This document shows, in pieces, positions 1-7,203 of a stretch of DNA of 12,001 nt (position 1 is its first letter; the number at the start of each line of letters is the position of its first letter). Source of the stretch: Lonsdalea quercina subsp. quercina (GTDB lineage Bacteria; Pseudomonadota; Gammaproteobacteria; Enterobacterales; Enterobacteriaceae). The stretch lies in the NCBI RefSeq assembly GCF_000688655.1, contig NZ_JIBO01000007.1, forward strand, positions 1 through 12,001. The letters are read 5' to 3'. The translations under genes and the position numbers were made by a program. Under the pieces are notes generated by a model that saw nothing but the letters and a program-made list of their open reading frames with translations, was not told the origin of the DNA and made no database searches.

Positions 1-32
1 AAGAAAACCGTCGCGGCGGTTTTCTTTTTTTT
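1..32 (+). terminator. intrinsic terminator at left edge
   Basis: A perfect 10-bp stem (AAGAAAACCG at 1-10 paired with CGGTTTTCTT at 17-26) with a six-base loop runs into a T tract ending at 32. This is a classic rho-independent terminator for rightward transcription, so it probably ends a gene lying left of the window. In E. coli relatives chiP, chiQ or fur lie on this side, but none is visible here. It sits 18 bp beyond the glnS stop codon. The opposite strand would also form the hairpin, so it may serve glnS too, but the required T tract on that strand would lie partly outside the window. Confidence 0.8.
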
Positions 33-49
33 ATTCAGGCCTAGTGGAA

Positions 50-1708
50 TTAACCGACCCAAGTGTCTCGCAAACCCGTCGTTCGGTTGAAGACCAGATG
101 ATCAGCGCTGGAGTACACGCGGTCCGCGCAGAAGTACCCTTCACGTTCGAATTGGTACGCCTTCTCCGCCACCGCATCCGCCATGCTGGCTTCAACATAA
201 CCGTGCGCAATCTTCAGCGACTCTGGGTTGAGGGTCGACAGGAAATCTTCCGCAGCGCCTGGGTTCGCCACGCTGAATAGGCGGTCATACAGACGGAATT
301 CGGCCGGAATGCCGTGAGCCACGGAAACCCAATGGATGACACCTTTCACCTTGCGCCCATCGGCGGGATCTTTGCTTAGCGTATCCGGATCATAGCTGCA
401 GTAAATTGTAGCGATCTCGCCCTGTTCATCTTTCTCAACGCGGTCGGCTTTAATCACGTAAGCGTTGCGGAGACGGACTTCTTTTCCCAGCACCAAACGC
501 TTGTATTGCTTGTTGGCGGCTTCACGGAAGTCGGCGCGGTCGATGTACAGTTCACGGCTGAAACCTACCTGACGCGTTCCCATCTCCGGCTTGTTGGGAT
601 GGTTTGGCATCGTGACCCACTCTTCATGGCCTTCCGGCAGGTTTTCGATAATCACTTTCACCGGGTCCAGTACAGCCATGGCGCGCGGCGCATTTTCATT
701 CAAATCATCGCGAATGCAAGATTCCAACGACGCCATTTCTACCGTGTTATCTTGCTTGGTCACGCCAATACGACGGCAAAATTCACGAATAGAAGCCGCA
801 GTATAGCCACGACGACGCAGCCCGGAGATAGTCGGCATACGCGGATCGTCCCAGCCTTCCACGACGTTTTCCGTCACCAGCTGATTCAGCTTACGCTTGG
901 ACATCACGGTGTATTCCAGATTCAGACGAGAAAACTCGTACTGATGCGGATGCGCGGGGATAGAGATATTGTCCAGCACCCAGTCGTACAGGCGGCGGTT
1001 ATCCTGGAACTCCAGCGTACACAAGGAGTGAGTCACCCCCTCCAGCGCATCGGAGATACAGTGGGTGAAGTCATACATCGGATAGATGCACCACTTGTTG
1101 CCAGTCTGGTGGTGGTCGGCGAATTTAATCCGATACAACACCGGATCGCGCATCACCATGAAAGGCGACGCCATATCGATTTTGGCACGCAGACACGCGG
1201 TGCCTTCGGCGAATCCGCCGCTGCGCATTTTTTCGAATAGCGCCAGGTTTTCCTGAACGTCGCGATCTCGGTAAGGGCTGTTCTTACCTGGGGAGGTCAA
1301 CGTGCCGCGGTACTCGCGGATCTGCTCCGGCGTCAGTTCATCGACATACGCCAGTCCTTTATTGATCAATTCAATCGCATACTGATGCAGCTGATCAAAA
1401 TAGTTGGACGAATAACGCACCTCGCCGCTCCAGGAGAAGCCCAGCCATTGAACGTCTTGTTTGATGGAGTCGACAAATTCAATGTCTTCTTTTACCGGGT
1501 TGGTATCGTCAAAGCGCAGATTGCACTGACCCTGATAATCTTCGGCAATACCGAAATTCAGGCAAATTGATTTTGCATGACCGATATGAAGATAGCCGTT
1601 AGGCTCCGGCGGGAAGCGCGTTTGAATATGATCATGCTTACCCGATGACAGATCTTCTTCGATGATCTGGCGAATAAAATTCGTTGGGCGGGCTTCTGCC
1701 TCACTCAT
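50..1708 (-). CDS. glnS: glutaminyl-tRNA synthetase
   Basis: Class I aminoacyl-tRNA synthetase that attaches glutamine to tRNA-Gln in the cytoplasm, using ATP. The 552-residue product has the HIGH signature at residues 41-44 within [12 protein letters not shown] and the KMSKS-type motif VMSKR at 268-272. Asp236, which corresponds to the tRNA-discriminating Asp235 of E. coli GlnS, lies in EFQDNRR. Sequence and length follow the E. coli enzyme throughout, including the C-terminal anticodon-binding beta-barrel. I chose the ATG at 1706-1708 because it gives the family N-terminus [11 protein letters not shown] and is preceded by AAGGAA. An in-frame extension to 1741 would add 11 residues not seen in the family. 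The gene lies downstream of nagE on the same strand but behind a terminator, so it probably has its own promoter. Three tRNA-Gln genes, its substrates, lie at 9288-9678. Confidence 0.98.
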   Translation of the reverse strand: MSEAEARPTNFIRQIIEEDLSSGKHDHIQTRFPPEPNGYLHIGHAKSICLNFGIAEDYQGQCNLRFDDTNPVKEDIEFVDSIKQDVQWLGFSWSGEVRYSSNYFDQLHQYAIELINKGLAYVDELTPEQIREYRGTLTSPGKNSPYRDRDVQENLALFEKMRSGGFAEGTACLRAKIDMASPFMVMRDPVLYRIKFADHHQTGNKWCIYPMYDFTHCISDALEGVTHSLCTLEFQDNRRLYDWVLDNISIPAHPHQYEFSRLNLEYTVMSKRKLNQLVTENVVEGWDDPRMPTISGLRRRGYTAASIREFCRRIGVTKQDNTVEMASLESCIRDDLNENAPRAMAVLDPVKVIIENLPEGHEEWVTMPNHPNKPEMGTRQVGFSRELYIDRADFREAANKQYKRLVLGKEVRLRNAYVIKADRVEKDEQGEIATIYCSYDPDTLSKDPADGRKVKGVIHWVSVAHGIPAEFRLYDRLFSVANPGAAEDFLSTLNPESLKIAHGYVEASMADAVAEKAYQFEREGYFCADRVYSSADHLVFNRTTGLRDTWVG

Positions 1709-1749
1709 GCTTGATTCCTTAAAAAACGAAAAACACCACATAACCGCTA

Positions 1750-1778
1750 ATGATCCAACAAGCCACGCCGGGAAACAA
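1750..1778 (-). promoter_or_regulatory. candidate glnS promoter
   Basis: On the minus strand TTGTTT (1773-1778) and GATCAT (1750-1755) are separated by 17 bp, giving partial -35 and -10 matches in the gap between the nagE terminator and glnS. A promoter is expected here because the terminator would otherwise isolate glnS. These particular hexamers are only a weak match, so the position is an inference. Confidence 0.3.
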
Positions 1779-1817
1779 CCGTTTGTTTCACCTAAATTGC
1801 ATGGAAGTGAACGGCAT

Positions 1818-1851
1818 AAAAAACGGGGTGAAGTTTTATCTTCACCCCGTT
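1818..1851 (-). terminator. nagE intrinsic terminator
   Basis: An 11-bp perfect inverted repeat (ACGGGGTGAAG at 1823-1833 with CTTCACCCCGT at 1840-1850, extendable by one A-T pair) has a six-base loop. On the minus strand it is followed by six Ts (1823-1818). It lies about 65 bp after the nagE stop and before glnS, so it should end nagE transcripts and limit read-through into glnS. Confidence 0.9.
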
Positions 1852-1915
1852 ACGAATCTTCCAATGACGGGATCAGCCCGGAGGGGTCACCCGTTTTGCA
1901 CCAGACGAATAAAGT

Positions 1916-3385
1916 TTAGCCTGTTTTTTGCGAAGCCTGCCGCAAAGCGGACGCAATACTTTCAGCCTGCGTCCCCACCACAATCTGCACGCTTTGCGCG
2001 TTCAAACGAATGACGCCAGAAGCACCCAGCTGCTTGGCTAACGCTTCATCCACCCGCCCGGAGTCTTTCACATTTAAGCGCAGACGCGTGATGCAGGCGT
2101 CGATGCCAGTCAGGTTCTCTTTTCCCCCGACGGCGCGCAAATAACCCTCGGCCACCATTTCCAGCTTGTCTGGAGACGAAGCCGCCGTATATGGGGTTGC
2201 GGACGCTTCGCGTCCCGGCGTCAGGAGATTGAAACGCTGAATGGTAAAGCGGAACACAACGTAGTAGATGACGAAGAATGCCAGCCCCTGCGGGATCAAC
2301 ATATACCATTGCGTCGCCAGCGGGTTACGGGACGAGAGCACCATGTCCACCAGACCCGCGCTGAAACCGAAACCGGCAATCCAATGCATGCTGGCGGCGA
2401 TGTAGACTGACAGCCCGGTCAGCAGCGCATGCAGAAAATACAGCACCGGCGCTACAAACATAAAGGAGAACTCCAGCGGCTCCGTGATCCCGGTAAAGAA
2501 CGCGGCAAAAGCGCCGGCGATCATAATTCCGGCCACCCGACTGCGATTCTCAGGGCGGGCACAATGGTAAATCGCCAACGCCGCGCCCGGCACGCCAAAC
2601 ATCATGATAGGGAAGAAGCCCGCCTGATAACGACCGGTGATGCCGGGAATCGCTTTACCCGCATCAATCGCCTGCTGCCCGCTCAGGAAATTAGGAATAT
2701 CGTTGATCCCCGCGACGTCGAACCAGAAGACGGAGTTCAACGCATGATGCAGACCAACGGGGATTAGCATACGGTTAAAGAAGGCGTAAATACCTGCGCC
2801 GACGGAGCCAAGCCGCTGGATGTGTTCGCCGAAGGAGACCAGCCCACCGTAGATCACCGGCCAAACGTACATGAGAATGGCGGCGACGACAATCATCAGC
2901 ATAGAGGTGAGGATCGGCACCAAACGGCGGCCGCTGAAGAAAGAGAGAGCCCGCGGAAGCTCAACCCCGCTGAAACGGTTATAAAGTTCCGCCGAAATTA
3001 CCCCGACCAGGATGCCGACGAACTGGTTTTCAATTTTACCGAACGCTGCCGGAACTTGGTCCAGCGGGATTTGCTGAATCATGGCGACCGCAGCTGGCGA
3101 GCACAGCGTGGTCAGAACGAGATAGCCCACGAACCCGTTCAACGCCGCGGAGCCATCTTTGTCCTTGGACATTCCATACGCAACGCCGATGGCAAACAGC
3201 ACCGACATGTGTTCAATGATGGCAGCGCCAGATTTGAGCAACAGCGCGGCCAGCGCGTTCTGGCTGCCCCATCCCGTCGGGTCGATCCAATATCCTGCCC
3301 CCATCAAAATGGCGGCGGCAGGCAACGTGGCGACAGGCACCATCAGCGCCCGGCCTATATTCTGTAGATAACCGAGTATACTCAC
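1916..3385 (-). CDS. nagE: N-acetylglucosamine PTS permease, EIICB (no IIA domain)
   Basis: Inner-membrane phosphotransferase permease that takes up and phosphorylates N-acetylglucosamine, yielding GlcNAc-6-P. The first ~380 residues form the hydrophobic EIIC domain, with GLHHALN at 211-217 and the hallmark GITEPLEF at 299-306. After a linker, residues ~412-489 form EIIB with the phospho-accepting Cys431 in IDACITRLRL. The 489-residue protein stops just after EIIB. E. coli NagE is about 648 residues because it carries a fused C-terminal EIIA, which is absent here. Phosphate would then have to come from a separate IIA, most likely IIA-Glc (Crr). The overall sequence resembles, from memory, the shorter NagE of Vibrio. 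I chose GTG at 3383-3385 because it has a strong Shine-Dalgarno and gives the family N-terminus SILGYLQ. An open frame continues upstream to 3445 but adds 20 atypical residues. The gene is divergent from nagB across shared control sites. Confidence 0.93.
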   Translation of the reverse strand: MSILGYLQNIGRALMVPVATLPAAAILMGAGYWIDPTGWGSQNALAALLLKSGAAIIEHMSVLFAIGVAYGMSKDKDGSAALNGFVGYLVLTTLCSPAAVAMIQQIPLDQVPAAFGKIENQFVGILVGVISAELYNRFSGVELPRALSFFSGRRLVPILTSMLMIVVAAILMYVWPVIYGGLVSFGEHIQRLGSVGAGIYAFFNRMLIPVGLHHALNSVFWFDVAGINDIPNFLSGQQAIDAGKAIPGITGRYQAGFFPIMMFGVPGAALAIYHCARPENRSRVAGIMIAGAFAAFFTGITEPLEFSFMFVAPVLYFLHALLTGLSVYIAASMHWIAGFGFSAGLVDMVLSSRNPLATQWYMLIPQGLAFFVIYYVVFRFTIQRFNLLTPGREASATPYTAASSPDKLEMVAEGYLRAVGGKENLTGIDACITRLRLNVKDSGRVDEALAKQLGASGVIRLNAQSVQIVVGTQAESIASALRQASQKTG

Positions 3386-3401
3386 TTTCCTCTCTCCCCT
3401 T
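3386..3401 (-). promoter_or_regulatory. nagE ribosome-binding site supporting a GTG start
   Basis: On the minus strand AAGGGGAG (3394-3401) lies 8 nt before the GTG at 3383-3385, with a second purine run AGAGG between them. The in-frame ATG codon farther upstream at 3428-3430 lacks a comparable site, which favours the GTG start. Confidence 0.6.
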
Positions 3402-3476
3402 GCGAACAATGAAACAGCCAGTCGATGCATTCGTTTTAGTCCCATCCTGCGGATAGGTTTTGAGTGTAAGAAAAAT

Positions 3477-3499
3477 AATTTTTATTGCGAAATAACATC
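3477..3499. promoter_or_regulatory. candidate NagC operator, nagE side
   Basis: An AT-rich dyad TTATT-GCGA-AATAA (3482-3495), flanked by T-rich and A-rich sequence, resembles the NagC operator pattern of T-rich and A-rich arms about two turns apart. It overlaps the likely nagE promoter. The exact 23-bp register is uncertain and the assignment rests on resemblance plus context. Confidence 0.45.
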
Positions 3500-3507
3500 A
3501 CTGATTA

Positions 3508-3523
3508 TGTGATAAACCTCACC
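3508..3523. promoter_or_regulatory. CRP (cAMP receptor protein) binding site
   Basis: TGTGA-TAAACC-TCACC matches the CRP consensus TGTGA-N6-TCACA at nine of ten specific bases. It lies between the two candidate NagC operators, as in E. coli nagE-nagB. It should couple GlcNAc catabolism to cAMP levels at both divergent promoters. Confidence 0.8.
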
Positions 3524-3568
3524 TAAAAATCACATATAAAAAGTTTATGGGTAGAGCCATCACCACAC

Positions 3569-3591
3569 TTATTTCAAGATAAAAAAAAACG
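3569..3591. promoter_or_regulatory. candidate NagC operator, nagB side
   Basis: The half-site TTATTTC (3569-3575) is followed by a run of nine As (3581-3589) at the distance expected of the second arm of a NagC operator. It lies just upstream of or over the nagB promoter. Its centre is roughly 92-96 bp from the nagE-side box, about nine helical turns, similar to the looping pair described in E. coli. The second arm is a plain A run rather than a clean match. Confidence 0.45.
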
Positions 3592-3690
3592 CGCTAGACT
3601 ACATTTCGTAGCACGATGGTGGAATATCGCCGTGTCATTCGACTATAGACCTAAATTTCAAGCGCTTGCTGACGCTTCAGGAGAACGCCA

Positions 3691-4491
3691 ATGAGACTGA
3701 TCCCGCTTAACACCGCCGAGGAAGTCGGCAAATGGGCCGCACGTTATATTGCAGAGCGCATTAACGACTTTCATCCTACGCCCGAAAAACCTTTCGTTCT
3801 GGGGCTTCCCACCGGCAGCACGCCGCTGGAAGCCTACAAGGCTTTGATTGCGCTACACAAGGCGGGCGAAGTCAGTTTCCAGCATGTCGTTACCTTTAAT
3901 ATGGACGAATACGTCGGGCTTCCGCCGGATCATCCGGAGAGCTATCGCACCTTCATGTTCCAGAATTTCTTTAATCACATTGATATCCCACATGAAAACA
4001 TTAATCTGTTGAACGGAAACGCGAAGGATATCACCGCGGAGTGTCAGCGTTATGAGGACAAAATCCGCGCTTACGGCAAAATTCACCTGTTCATGGGCGG
4101 CGTAGGCAGCGATGGTCATATCGCTTTCAACGAACCGGCATCATCTCTGGTGTCGCGCACGCGCATCAAAACACTGACCGAAGAAACCCGCGTCGCCAAC
4201 TCGCGCTTTTTCGGCGGCAACGTCAGCCTGGTTCCCAAATACGCGCTGACCGTAGGGGTCGGCACGCTGCTCGATGCGGAAGAAATCATGATTCTGGTCA
4301 CCGGTCGGAACAAGGCGCAGGCGCTACAGGCCGCGGTTGAAGGCAACGTCAATCATCTGTGGACCATCAGCTGTCTACAGCTGCATGCCAAATCGATGAT
4401 GGTCTGCGACGAACCTTCGACGATGGAACTGAAGGTGAAAACCGTTAAATACTTTCGCGAACTGGAAGCTGAGAACCTCACACATTTTTAA
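3691..4491 (+). CDS. nagB: glucosamine-6-phosphate deaminase
   Basis: Cytoplasmic enzyme converting glucosamine-6-phosphate to fructose-6-phosphate plus ammonia, the last step of GlcNAc catabolism. The 266-residue length equals E. coli NagB and aligns without gaps. The catalytic residues Asp72, Asp141, His143 and Glu148 are in place, the last three within the DGHIAFNEP segment. The residues that bind the allosteric activator GlcNAc-6-P in the E. coli enzyme (Ser151, Arg158, Lys160, Tyr254) are also present, so allosteric control is likely kept. The ATG at 3691 is preceded by AGGAG at good spacing. It is the first gene of nagBAC, with 21 bp between its stop and nagA. Candidate CRP and NagC sites upstream indicate catabolite control and GlcNAc-6-P induction. 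Confidence 0.98.
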   Translation: MRLIPLNTAEEVGKWAARYIAERINDFHPTPEKPFVLGLPTGSTPLEAYKALIALHKAGEVSFQHVVTFNMDEYVGLPPDHPESYRTFMFQNFFNHIDIPHENINLLNGNAKDITAECQRYEDKIRAYGKIHLFMGGVGSDGHIAFNEPASSLVSRTRIKTLTEETRVANSRFFGGNVSLVPKYALTVGVGTLLDAEEIMILVTGRNKAQALQAAVEGNVNHLWTISCLQLHAKSMMVCDEPSTMELKVKTVKYFRELEAENLTHF

Positions 4492-4512
4492 TCGGTTAGC
4501 CGGGAGCTCACG

Positions 4513-5658
4513 ATGTACGCTTTAACTCATGGCCGCATTTTTACCGGCCATCAAATTCTCGACGGTCACGCCGTTGTCATTGCCGACGGCCTGATAGACC
4601 GTGTTTGTCCGCTGAACGCATTACCGGCCGATATTGAAACACGCGACCTCAACGGCGCCCTGCTCGCTCCGGGATTTATCGACCTTCAGTTAAATGGCTG
4701 CGGCGGCGTGCAGTTTAACGACACGCTGGATAATATCTCGGTCAAAACGCTGGAAATCATGCAGCAGGCCAATGAAAAATCCGGCTGCACCAGTTTCCTG
4801 CCGACGCTGATTACCGCTTCTGACGACTTCATCCGGCGCGGAGTGGAAGTCATGCGCGCCTATCTGGCGCAGAACAATCATCAGGCGTTGGGGCTGCACA
4901 TAGAAGGCCCATGGCTGAATCCCATCAAGAAAGGCACCCATGACATTACGCTGATCCGCCAGCCGGAAGAGGCGTTGGTCGAATTTTTGTGCGCCAATGC
5001 GGACGTCATCACCCAAATCACGCTGGCGCCCGAGCAGGTCTCCACCAACGTCATCCAGCGGTTGACCCGCGCCGGCATTATTGTTTCCGCCGGCCACTCC
5101 AATGCGACCTGGGAAGAGGCCAAACGCGGTTTCGCCGCCGGCATCCGCTGCGCCACGCACCTTTTTAACGCCATGCCGGTGGTGGCCGGGCGAGAACCGG
5201 GGCTGGTCGGCGCGATTTACGACGCGCCGGAAATCTATAGCGGCATTATCGCCGACGGCCATCACGTCAGCTGGGCCAACATCCGCAACAGTAAACGCAT
5301 CAAGGGCGACCGACTGGTCTTGGTCACCGACGCCACGGCGCCCGCCGGCGCCGAAATTGACCAGTTCATTTTTGCCGGCAAACCCATATACTACCGCGAC
5401 GGCATCTGTGTGGATGAGAACGGCACCCTCAGCGGGTCGGCGCTCACCATGATCGATGCGGTACGCAATTGCGTAGAACAGGCGGGGATCGCCCTGGATG
5501 AAGCGCTCCGAATGGCCACGCTCTACCCTGCCCGCGCCATCGGGGTCGACCACCGACTGGGCAGTATCGAGTGCGGCAAAGTCGCGAATCTGACGGCGTT
5601 CACCCGTGATTTCCATGTCATCAATACTTTTGTCAACGGCGAGGAAGTATTGAACTAA
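4513..5658 (+). CDS. nagA: N-acetylglucosamine-6-phosphate deacetylase
   Basis: Cytoplasmic amidohydrolase that removes acetate from GlcNAc-6-P to give glucosamine-6-P, the NagB substrate. It also consumes the inducer that releases NagC. The protein has 381 residues against 382 in E. coli. Metal and active-site residues fall at the E. coli positions: Glu131 in HIEGPW, His195 in SAGHSNAT, His216 in ATHLFNAMP, His251 and catalytic Asp273 in VTDATAPAG. The ATG at 4513 follows GGGAG and gives the family start [13 protein letters not shown]. It is the second gene of the operon, 15 bp before nagC. The long open frame antisense to it (4690-5667) is a codon-bias shadow and is not annotated. Confidence 0.98.
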   Translation: MYALTHGRIFTGHQILDGHAVVIADGLIDRVCPLNALPADIETRDLNGALLAPGFIDLQLNGCGGVQFNDTLDNISVKTLEIMQQANEKSGCTSFLPTLITASDDFIRRGVEVMRAYLAQNNHQALGLHIEGPWLNPIKKGTHDITLIRQPEEALVEFLCANADVITQITLAPEQVSTNVIQRLTRAGIIVSAGHSNATWEEAKRGFAAGIRCATHLFNAMPVVAGREPGLVGAIYDAPEIYSGIIADGHHVSWANIRNSKRIKGDRLVLVTDATAPAGAEIDQFIFAGKPIYYRDGICVDENGTLSGSALTMIDAVRNCVEQAGIALDEALRMATLYPARAIGVDHRLGSIECGKVANLTAFTRDFHVINTFVNGEEVLN

Positions 5659-5673
5659 GTCGGGCAACTTTTC

Positions 5674-6897
5674 ATGACCACAGGCGAGCAGGCGAAGATA
5701 GGCAATATCGATCTGGTAAAGCAGTTAAACAGCGCGGTAGTGTACCGGCTCATCGACCAGCAAGGTCCCATCTCCCGGATACAAGTCGCCGAACAGAGCC
5801 AGCTTGCGCCCGCCAGCGTCACGAAAATCACTCGCCAACTGCTGGAGCGTGGGCTGATTAAAGAAGTCGATCAGCAAGCCTCCACCGGGGGTCGCCGGGC
5901 AATCTCGATTGTGTCGGAGACCCGCCCTTTCCATACCATCGCTGTCCGCCTCGGACGCCACGACGCGACCATCGCGCTCTATAATCTGGAAGGGCGGCAG
6001 CTGGCGGAAATGCACTATACCCTGCCGGAGAAGACGCAGGAGACGGTGGAAACCGCACTCTTCAAGGCGATAGACCATTTCATCTGTCAGCATCAAAACC
6101 GCATTCGCGAACTGATCGCTATTTCCGTGGTGCTGCCGGGACTGGTTGACCCTACCGCCGGCCTCGTCCGCTACATGCCGCATATCAACGTCGACAACTG
6201 GCCGCTGGTGGAGCATTTGCAGGAGCGCTTCGAGGTCAACTGCTTTATCGGCCATGACATTCGCAGCCTGGCGCTGGCCGAACACTATTTCGGCGCAAGC
6301 CGCCAATGTCAGGACTCTATCTTGATTCGGGTGCATCGCGGCACCGGCGCGGGGATCATCGTCAATGGGCAGATTTTTCTCGGCAGCAACGGCAACGTCG
6401 GCGAAATCGGTCATATTCAGATCGATCCGCTGGGGGATCACTGTCATTGCGGCAATTTCGGCTGTCTGGAAACGGTGGTATCCAACTCCGCCATTGAGCA
6501 GCGCGTTCTGCATCTGCTGAAACAGGGTTACCCCAGCAAGCTCACGGAGGAAACCAGCCAAATCGCGCCGATCTGTCAGGCCGCCAACCGTGGCGATGCG
6601 CTCGCGCACGAAGTGATTGAACATGCAGGATTGTATCTGGGCAAGGCCATCGCTCTGACGGTCAACCTATTCAACCCGCAGCAGGTCGTGATCGCCGGGG
6701 AAGTGACCGCAGCGGCGAAAATTTTGCTGCCGGCCATCCAGCGCTGCATCAATACGCAGGTATTGAAGGACTTTCGCAATAACCTGCCCATCGTGGTTTC
6801 CGAACTGCATCATCTGTCCGCCATCGGCGCTTTCGCGCTGGTCAAACGGGCGATGCTTAACGGTACGTTGCTGATTCGTCTGCTGGAAAAAGAGTAA
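5674..6897 (+). CDS. nagC: GlcNAc-6-P-responsive ROK-family repressor NagC
   Basis: DNA-binding transcription factor of the ROK family, 407 residues (E. coli 406). An N-terminal winged helix-turn-helix covers about residues 20-66, including SRIQVAEQSQLAPASVTKITR. The ROK sugar-kinase-like domain follows, with HRGTGAGI near 221-228. The zinc site comprises His247 plus Cys257, Cys259 and Cys264 in CHCGNFGC. In E. coli, NagC represses nagE and nagBAC and responds to GlcNAc-6-P, and also controls chitobiose and glmUS genes. The near identity of the HTH suggests the same operator specificity, fitting the candidate boxes at 3477-3591. The sequence before the ATG (GTCGGGCAACTTTTC) lacks a good Shine-Dalgarno, and the gap to nagA is only 15 bp, so translation may be coupled to nagA. 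Because nagC lies in the operon it represses, it should be autoregulated. Confidence 0.97.
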   Translation: MTTGEQAKIGNIDLVKQLNSAVVYRLIDQQGPISRIQVAEQSQLAPASVTKITRQLLERGLIKEVDQQASTGGRRAISIVSETRPFHTIAVRLGRHDATIALYNLEGRQLAEMHYTLPEKTQETVETALFKAIDHFICQHQNRIRELIAISVVLPGLVDPTAGLVRYMPHINVDNWPLVEHLQERFEVNCFIGHDIRSLALAEHYFGASRQCQDSILIRVHRGTGAGIIVNGQIFLGSNGNVGEIGHIQIDPLGDHCHCGNFGCLETVVSNSAIEQRVLHLLKQGYPSKLTEETSQIAPICQAANRGDALAHEVIEHAGLYLGKAIALTVNLFNPQQVVIAGEVTAAAKILLPAIQRCINTQVLKDFRNNLPIVVSELHHLSAIGAFALVKRAMLNGTLLIRLLEKE

Positions 6898-6948
6898 GCG
6901 CCTATTGAGGCCATAAGGCCGAATTATGGAATCACCAAAAAAAGGCGC
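6898..6948 (+). repeat. nested inverted repeats after nagC stop
   Basis: GCGCCT starts on the base after the nagC stop codon (6898-6903) and pairs with AGGCGC at 6943-6948. Inside, CCATAA (6911-6916) pairs with TTATGG (6924-6929), competing with a small GGCC-ATAA-GGCC hairpin (6909-6920). No T tract follows on the plus strand, so it is not a standard terminator. It could protect the 3' end of the mRNA or be incidental. Confidence 0.4.
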
Positions 6949-6997
6949 ATCCCGTAAATGCATTTTATTGAATGTTTATTATATTGCGCTAAATATT

Positions 6998-7025
6998 AAG
7001 CATTCCTCATCATGAATGCTTTTTT
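6998..7025 (+). terminator. nagBAC operon terminator
   Basis: An 8-bp perfect stem, AAGCATTC (6998-7005) with GAATGCTT (7014-7021), has an eight-base loop and runs into six Ts (7020-7025). It lies about 100 bp after nagC and should separate the nag operon from asnB. Confidence 0.75.
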
Positions 7026-7037
7026 CATTGAAGGTTA

Positions 7038-7067
7038 TTGAACTCAAGTGCCATTTTGATGCTAAAT
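7038..7067 (+). promoter_or_regulatory. candidate asnB promoter
   Basis: TTGAAC (7038-7043) is a 4 of 6 match to the -35 consensus (TTGACA). It is followed about 18-19 bp later by the AT-rich segment TGCTAAATC, which has an extended -10 TG element. A promoter is required between the nag terminator and asnB. These elements are the best I see but are only moderate matches. Confidence 0.3.
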
Positions 7068-7159
7068 CTTCGTTACTGACACAGCAGCGGTACATACTCG
7101 CGGTCATTCGGCATAGAAACATCGCTCCATCCACTGCTGGCAACACTTCATTTATTTGA

Positions 7160-7177
7160 CTCGCGACCCCTCGCGAG
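7160..7177 (+). promoter_or_regulatory. hairpin in asnB leader
   Basis: A perfect GC-rich 7-bp stem, CTCGCGA (7160-7166) and TCGCGAG (7171-7177), closes a CCCC loop. It ends 11 nt before the asnB Shine-Dalgarno AAGGAG (7189-7194). There is no T tract, so it is not an intrinsic terminator. It may influence ribosome access or mRNA stability, but function is inferred from position alone. Confidence 0.5.
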
Positions 7178-7203
7178 ATCGGCGAATCAAGGAGCTTCAT
7201 TTT

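Larger units (their letters stand above)
3386..3690. promoter_or_regulatory. nagE-nagB divergent control region
   Basis: This 305-bp AT-rich gap separates divergent nagE and nagB and holds no gene. Within it I see one near-consensus CRP site and two candidate NagC operators, annotated separately. Possible -10 elements are TACACT on the minus strand (3464-3469), about 60 bp from the CRP centre on the nagE side, and TAGACT on the plus strand (3595-3600) for nagB. Both are 4 of 6 matches without good -35 hexamers, as is common at CRP-dependent promoters. The arrangement parallels E. coli, where CRP activates both promoters and NagC bound at two operators represses both by looping. Confidence 0.75.
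6898..7203 (+). other. nagC-asnB intergenic region; nagD absent
   Basis: This 306-bp stretch contains no gene I can support. It begins with dyad sequences directly after the nagC stop, then the operon terminator (6998-7025), then an asnB leader with a possible promoter and a compact hairpin. In E. coli the phosphatase gene nagD (umpH) lies between nagC and asnB. No frame here resembles its start or any part of it, so the gene is absent, not merely broken in place. Confidence 0.75.

Noticed and set aside
4690..5667. A 325-codon open frame antisense to nagA
   Set aside because: It lies wholly opposite a well-supported gene, has a composition expected from third-position GC bias, and shows no recognisable motif.
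5725..6624. A 299-codon open frame antisense to nagC
   Set aside because: It is a shadow of nagC with no protein-family resemblance, and no ribosome-binding site or promoter of its own was seen.
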